From contig VERU01000014.1 of assembly GCA_018882485.1 (NCBI GenBank), positions 1 to 14,595 on the forward strand: a stretch of 14,595 bases of DNA, given 5' to 3'. The notes under the pieces are model-generated. The model made no database searches and was not told where the DNA came from. It was given only the letters and a program-made list of their open reading frames with translations. This DNA comes from Rhodoferax sp. Its GTDB lineage: Bacteria > Pseudomonadota > Gammaproteobacteria > Burkholderiales > Burkholderiaceae_C. The translations under genes and the position numbers were made by a program. Of the stretch, positions 11,330 to 14,595 are shown in pieces; position 1 is the stretch's first letter; each line of letters starts with the position of its first letter.

Positions 11330-12714
11330 CCCGTCCCATCCGCACCCGCTTCGCACCTTCGCCCACCGGCTTCATCCACCTGGGCAACATCCGCTCGGCC
11401 CTGTACCCCTGGGCCTTCGCCCGCGCCACGGGCGGAGACTTCATCCTTCGCATCGAGGATACCGACCTCGACCGATCCACCCAGGCGGCGGTGGATGTCA
11501 TCGTCGAAGGCATGGCCTGGCTGGGTCTGGATTACGACGAAGGCCCGTACTACCAGATGCAGCGCATGGACCGCTACAGGGCAGTGCTGGCCGATCTGCA
11601 GGCCGCCGGCCACGTCTACCCCTGCTATATGTCGGTGGCTGAGCTCGACGCCCTGCGAGACCGCCAGATGGCCGCCAAGGAGAAGCCGCGCTACGACGGT
11701 ACCTGGAGACCCGAACCCGGCAAGGCCTTGCCGCCGGTGCCGGCCGGCGTAGCGCCGGTCCTGCGCTTTCGCAACCCGCAACACGACGTGGTGGCCTGGG
11801 ATGACAAGGTCAAGGGCCGCATCGAAATCCGCAACGACGAACTGGACGACCTGGTGATCGCCCGCCCCGACGGCACACCGACCTACAACTTCTGTGTGGT
11901 GGTCGATGATATCGACATGGCCATCACCCACGTGATCCGTGGCGACGACCACGTCAACAACACCCCCCGCCAGATCAACATCTTCCGGGCCCTGGGCCAT
12001 GAGCCCCCCATTTATGCTCATCTGCCCACCGTGCTGAACGAACAGGGCGAGAAGATGAGCAAGCGCAATGGCGCCAAGCCCGTGACCCAGTACCGCGACG
12101 AAGGTTTTCTGCCGGACGCCATGGTCAATTACCTGGCCCGTCTGGGCTGGAGCCATGGTGACGACGAAATCTTCAGCCGCTCGCAATTCCTGCAGTGGTT
12201 CAACCTGGACCACCTGGGCCGGAGCGCCGCCCAGTTCGACGAAGCCAAACTGCGCTGGGTCAATGCCCAGCATCTCAAGGCGACCGACGATGTCGCGCTG
12301 GCCGCGCTTGTGGCCCCGCAACTCGCAAGCCAGGGGATCGATTTCGGCGAACGCCTGCCTCGCCTGTGTGCCCTGTTCAAGGACCGCTGCGATACGACTG
12401 TGGCCCTGGCCCGGTGGGCGATGGCCTTGGCGGGGGCCATCCCGCCGGACCCCGCTCACCTGGCACAGCATGTCACGGAGGCCGTCCGGCCGGCGCTGGC
12501 GGCGCTGGCCGAACGCCTGTCCACCTGCGAATGGACGCCTGAAGGTATTGCCACGTCGCTGAAGGACACCCTGGCAGCCACCGGTCTCAAGATGCCGCAG
12601 CTGGCCATGCCGGTCCGGGTACTGGTGGCCGGCACTCCCCAGACACCGTCGCTGGATGCCGTGCTGTCCCTTTGCGAGCGAGAAAAAGTGCTTCAGCAAC
12701 TGCAGGCCGGCTGA
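11326..12714 (+). CDS. gltX: Glutamyl-tRNA synthetase
   Basis: A class I aminoacyl-tRNA synthetase of 462 residues that charges tRNA-Glu with glutamate. The HIGH-type motif is within [19 protein letters not shown] (9-27, HLGN at 18-21). [11 protein letters not shown] follows, and the KMSKS-type loop is KMSKR (243-247). The helical C-terminal part (about 330-462) fits the anticodon-binding domain. The zinc-binding cysteines of the E. coli enzyme are mostly missing: the region reads PCYMS and later YDGTW, so this is a zinc-free form. Charging glutamate onto tRNA-Gln as well cannot be excluded. It begins inside the metZ stop, so it is probably the last protein gene of the block, and a tRNA-Glu gene starts about 200 bases past its end. 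Confidence 0.96.
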   Translation: MTRPIRTRFAPSPTGFIHLGNIRSALYPWAFARATGGDFILRIEDTDLDRSTQAAVDVIVEGMAWLGLDYDEGPYYQMQRMDRYRAVLADLQAAGHVYPCYMSVAELDALRDRQMAAKEKPRYDGTWRPEPGKALPPVPAGVAPVLRFRNPQHDVVAWDDKVKGRIEIRNDELDDLVIARPDGTPTYNFCVVVDDIDMAITHVIRGDDHVNNTPRQINIFRALGHEPPIYAHLPTVLNEQGEKMSKRNGAKPVTQYRDEGFLPDAMVNYLARLGWSHGDDEIFSRSQFLQWFNLDHLGRSAAQFDEAKLRWVNAQHLKATDDVALAALVAPQLASQGIDFGERLPRLCALFKDRCDTTVALARWAMALAGAIPPDPAHLAQHVTEAVRPALAALAERLSTCEWTPEGIATSLKDTLAATGLKMPQLAMPVRVLVAGTPQTPSLDAVLSLCEREKVLQQLQAG

Positions 12715-12724
12715 TTTTTGCACC

Positions 12725-12740
12725 TATAATGCGAGGCTCG
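12725..12740 (+). promoter_or_regulatory. tRNA-operon promoter -10 with GC-rich discriminator
   Basis: A perfect TATAAT (12725-12730) begins ten bases after the gltX stop and is followed by GCGAGGCTCG. A consensus -10 with a GC-rich discriminator is typical of stable-RNA promoters under stringent control. Transcription would begin near 12737, about 50 bases before tRNA-Ala. The -35 is poor: TGCAGG at 12701-12706, inside gltX, is the nearest candidate. Confidence 0.65.
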
Positions 12741-12745
12741 AAACG

Positions 12746-12780
12746 CGGAGTTGCCCAGCGTCAATGGCAGGACAACTCCG
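12746..12780 (+). other. Hairpin in the 5' leader of the tRNA transcript
   Basis: CGGAGTTG (12746-12753) pairs perfectly with CAACTCCG (12773-12780), enclosing 19 bases that can pair further (GCC with GGC). The stem ends six bases before the first base of tRNA-Ala, within the likely primary transcript, so it may influence RNase P or RNase E processing of the leader. Confidence 0.55.
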
Positions 12781-12786
12781 GATGTT

Positions 12787-12862
<76 letters not shown>

Positions 12863-12875
12863 ACAGTTTCGGGAA

Positions 12876-12894
12876 GCAGCGCCACAAGCGCTGC
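12876..12894 (+). other. Hairpin in the spacer between tRNA-Ala and tRNA-Glu
   Basis: GCAGCGC (12876-12882) pairs perfectly with GCGCTGC (12888-12894) around a CACAA loop. It lies within the 59-base spacer and has no T run, so it is more likely a processing or stability element than a terminator. Confidence 0.55.
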
Positions 12895-12921
12895 AATGCA
12901 GGACGGAAGTCTCAAGGTTCT

Positions 12922-12997
12922 GACCCCATCGTCTAGAGGCCTAGGACATCACCCTTTCACGGTGAGTACCGGGGTTCGAATCCCCGTGGGGTCGCCA
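12922..12997 (+). tRNA. tRNA-Glu (anticodon TTC)
   Basis: Acceptor GACCCCA with TGGGGTC, anticodon stem TCACC/GGTGA around CTTTCAC (anticodon TTC), T stem CCGGG/CCCCG-type arm with loop TTCGAAT, discriminator G at 12994, encoded CCA to 12997. It reads both glutamate codons and is the substrate of the GltX encoded just upstream. The anticodon TTC and the surrounding arms are those of a normal bacterial tRNA-Glu. Confidence 0.96.
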
Positions 12998-13027
12998 GGT
13001 TTGCCGTAAGGCAGCAGGGCACAAGAT

Positions 13028-13060
13028 GGCAGCACTTGGCTCGCAAGAGCGAACGCTGCC
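13028..13060 (+). other. Hairpin in the spacer between tRNA-Glu and tRNA-Asp
   Basis: GGCAGC (13028-13033) pairs with GCTGCC (13055-13060). Inside, GCTC and GAGC flank a GCAA tetraloop of the stable GNRA class. The stem ends five bases before tRNA-Asp, much as the leader hairpin ends shortly before tRNA-Ala. Confidence 0.55.
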
Positions 13061-13065
13061 TACCA

Positions 13066-13142
13066 GGAGTGGTAGTTCAGTTGGTTAGAATACCGGCCTG
13101 TCACGCCGGGGGTCGCGGGTTCGAGCCCCGTCCACTCCGCCA
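13066..13142 (+). tRNA. tRNA-Asp (anticodon GTC)
   Basis: Acceptor GGAGTGG with CCACTCC, anticodon stem CCGGC/GCCGG around CTGTCAC (anticodon GTC), T loop TTCGAGC, discriminator G at 13139, encoded CCA at 13140-13142. It reads both aspartate codons. It is the last tRNA before the intrinsic terminator. Confidence 0.97.
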
Positions 13143-13147
13143 AGTTC

Positions 13148-13184
13148 AAAAAGCGATGCAAACTCTGGTTTGCACCGCTTTTTT
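13148..13184 (+). terminator. Intrinsic terminator of the tRNA operon
   Basis: A 13-position stem with one A-C mismatch (AAGCGATGCAAAC with GTTTGCACCGCTT) closes on a TCTG loop and is followed by a T run to 13184. It starts a few bases after the CCA of tRNA-Asp. Upstream A residues could extend the pairing, so it may also work in the opposite direction. Confidence 0.88.
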
Positions 13185-13466
13185 CTTATCCGCTTCCTTC
13201 GGTCGCGATGAGGAGCCGTCGCCATCATCGCTGGGGCGGGTTTGGCAGTATCGGATCCTAGAATGAACAAGCAGGGCTGGTTCAATGCTCACCGAATGTG
13301 ACGCAGCAGCAGGGAGGTGGCGGGGTTCGCCCGACATGGGGCCCTCTGCCGGGAGGCTCTGTCGTCGATGCCAGATGCCTAGAGCTCAACGCCTCATCGA
13401 AGTTTCGCCGTGTGTCCAACAGGCGCTGATTCGAGCCCAAATGGCGTGGCGGACGGAATTCCACGA
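13185..13466. other. 282-base region with no convincing gene
   Basis: This stretch separates the tRNA terminator from the polysaccharide gene. Open frames on both strands of about 60 codons (13285-13470 on +, 13464-13282 on -) are Arg/Pro-rich, lack Shine-Dalgarno sequences and look random. An inverted repeat, GCGATGA (13205-13211) with TCATCGC (13225-13231), is the clearest structure. TTGGCA (13242) and TAGAAT (13259) are promoter-like hexamers, but only 11 bases apart. The promoter and leader of the downstream gene must lie in or before this stretch, yet I cannot place them. Confidence 0.5.
13205..13231. repeat. Inverted repeat upstream of the polysaccharide gene
   Basis: Perfect seven-base arms GCGATGA and TCATCGC are separated by 13 bases, inside which GG and CC can pair with one bulge. 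It has no T run on the + strand side. It could be an operator or an RNA hairpin in a leader; chance is also possible. Confidence 0.35.
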
Positions 13467-14595
13467 ATGACCCAGGGTCTAGCCATCGTGTCTATACAAA
13501 AAAAAATCGGCGTCATTGGCTTGGGCTACGTCGGTTTGCCCTTGGCCGTCGAATTCGGCGCTATCCGCCCGGTCGTAGGGTTCGACATCAATCCTCAGCG
13601 GATAGCGGAACTGCAGGCGGGCAGCGACCGCACCCTGGAGTGTTCTGCAGAACAACTGCGCTCTGCGGCTCTGCTGACATTCAGCTGCCAGGCCTCTGAC
13701 CTGGCGACCTGTCGAGTTTTCATCGTCACCGTTCCGACACCAGTGGATACGGCCAACCGGCCAGACATGACGCCGCTGGTCAGGGCCAGCGAAACCGTGG
13801 GTTCTGTTCTCAAGCATGGTGACATTGTCATTTTTGAGTCCACCGTGTACCCCGGCGCTACCGAAGAAGTCTGTGTACCGGTGCTTGAAAAAGCCAGCGG
13901 ACTGCGGTTCAACCGGGATTTTTTCTGTGGCTACAGCCCTGAGCGTATCAACCCGGGCGACAAGATCAATACCCTGACCACCATCAAAAAAATCACCAGT
14001 GGCAGCACGCCAGAAGTGGCCGATGAGGTCGACACGCTCTACGGCAGCATCATCAAGGCCGGGACCTGGAAAGCCAGTAGTCTCAAGGTGGCTGAAGCGG
14101 CGAAAGTCATCGAAAATACCCAGCGCGATCTGAATATTGCGTTTGTCAATGAACTTTCCGTGATCTTCGAGCGCATGGGCATCGACACGCTCGAGGTGCT
14201 GGAGGCGGCCGGCAGCAAGTGGAATTTTCTGCCTTTTCGGCCCGGCATGGTGGGTGGGCACTGCATAGGCGTTGATCCATATTACCTGACCCACAAGGCC
14301 GAGGAACTGGGTTATCACCCACAGGTTATCCTGGCGGGCCGGCGCATCAACGACAACATGGCGCGGTATGCCGCACGCAACATCATCAAGCGCATGCTGC
14401 AGAATGGTGTGGATGTGGCTCGTAGCACCGTCGGTGTGTTGGGTATTACTTTCAAGGAAAACTGTCCAGATATACGCAACAGCAAGGTTGTCGACCTGGT
14501 TCGCGAGTTGCAGCAATGGGGATGTCGGGTTGTCGTCAGTGACCCTTGGGCCGATGCTCGCGAGGTCCGACACGAATACGGGATCGACCTTGGAG
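13467..14595 (+). CDS. UDP-N-acetyl-hexosamine 6-dehydrogenase (WbpO/TviB type), 3' end beyond window
   Basis: About 376 residues are visible of a family that usually has about 420-430. It oxidises C6 of a UDP-N-acetylhexosamine, probably UDP-GlcNAc or UDP-GalNAc, to the uronic acid with two NAD+, feeding capsule or O-antigen synthesis. The NAD site is [17 protein letters not shown] (15-31). [27 protein letters not shown] and [13 protein letters not shown] follow, then the catalytic [15 protein letters not shown] with Cys266, and the C-terminal lobe [15 protein letters not shown]. The sequence is closer to WbpO/TviB than to UDP-glucose dehydrogenase. GTG at 13488 is an alternative start with AGGG ten bases upstream, giving the typical short N-terminus. 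GC content is visibly lower than upstream. An A9 run (13498-13506) lies near the start. Confidence 0.92.
   Translation, partial: MTQGLAIVSIQKKIGVIGLGYVGLPLAVEFGAIRPVVGFDINPQRIAELQAGSDRTLECSAEQLRSAALLTFSCQASDLATCRVFIVTVPTPVDTANRPDMTPLVRASETVGSVLKHGDIVIFESTVYPGATEEVCVPVLEKASGLRFNRDFFCGYSPERINPGDKINTLTTIKKITSGSTPEVADEVDTLYGSIIKAGTWKASSLKVAEAAKVIENTQRDLNIAFVNELSVIFERMGIDTLEVLEAAGSKWNFLPFRPGMVGGHCIGVDPYYLTHKAEELGYHPQVILAGRRINDNMARYAARNIIKRMLQNGVDVARSTVGVLGITFKENCPDIRNSKVVDLVRELQQWGCRVVVSDPWADAREVRHEYGIDLG

Noticed and set aside
11101..12723. A 540-codon minus-strand open frame opposite gltX and the end of metZ
   Set aside because: It spans the junction of two well-identified + strand genes and has no recognisable domain; it is a compositional shadow.
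13242..13264. TTGGCA and TAGAAT as a sigma-70 promoter for the polysaccharide gene
   Set aside because: The hexamers are only 11 bases apart, too close for a normal -35/-10 pair.
13285..13470. A 61-codon + strand frame ending in an ATGA overlap with the dehydrogenase
   Set aside because: The overlap is attractive, but there is no Shine-Dalgarno, the composition is Arg/Ala/Gln-rich and irregular, and nothing is recognisable.
13479..14573. A 364-codon minus-strand frame opposite the UDP-sugar dehydrogenase
   Set aside because: The + strand frame matches WbpO/TviB throughout, including the catalytic cysteine, so the reverse frame is a shadow.

Overview
The window looks like a stretch of a GC-rich betaproteobacterial chromosome, most probably Burkholderiales and plausibly Comamonadaceae. 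This rests on base composition, on the protein families, and on the block folC, SPOR-domain gene, cvpA, purF, metZ. No species can be named from sequence alone. Almost everything is housekeeping. Only the last kilobase, a nucleotide-sugar dehydrogenase with visibly lower GC, looks like the start of an accessory polysaccharide locus.

Layout. Positions 2-73 may hold the last 23 codons of a + strand gene. On the minus strand, 83-1549 carries a degenerate HD-GYP-like protein behind a YajQ-family nucleotide-binding protein. murB (1601-2632) runs divergently from yajQ and convergently with ppnP (2662-2979, minus). An NDUFA9-type NAD(P)-binding protein (3110-4105, +) converges on argG (4123-5463, minus). 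argG is preceded by a small Spx/ArsC-fold gene (5493-5888, minus). From 5929 a + strand block runs folC, SPOR protein, cvpA, purF, metZ, gltX with short gaps or 4-base overlaps. Next come tRNA-Ala(GGC), tRNA-Glu(TTC) and tRNA-Asp(GTC), a clear intrinsic terminator at 13148-13184, a 282-base stretch without a convincing gene, and a UDP-N-acetylhexosamine dehydrogenase (13467 onward) cut by the window end.

The genes of the + strand block fit together metabolically. FolC polyglutamylates the folates used in purine and methionine synthesis, PurF commits PRPP to purines, and MetZ makes homocysteine. GltX charges tRNA-Glu, whose gene lies just downstream. SPOR and CvpA are membrane or cell-envelope proteins that travel with this block in many proteobacteria.

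I see no undescribed multi-gene system, CRISPR array, prophage or transposon. The observations worth checking are smaller: a run of atypical codons in folC resembling a dispersed repeat, -10-like boxes placed so that murB and the NDUFA9-like gene would be leaderless, a possible promoter inside the 3' end of folC, hairpins before and between the tRNAs, a GGC microsatellite in the Spx-like gene, an A9 tract at the start of the polysaccharide gene, and lost active-site residues in two proteins.
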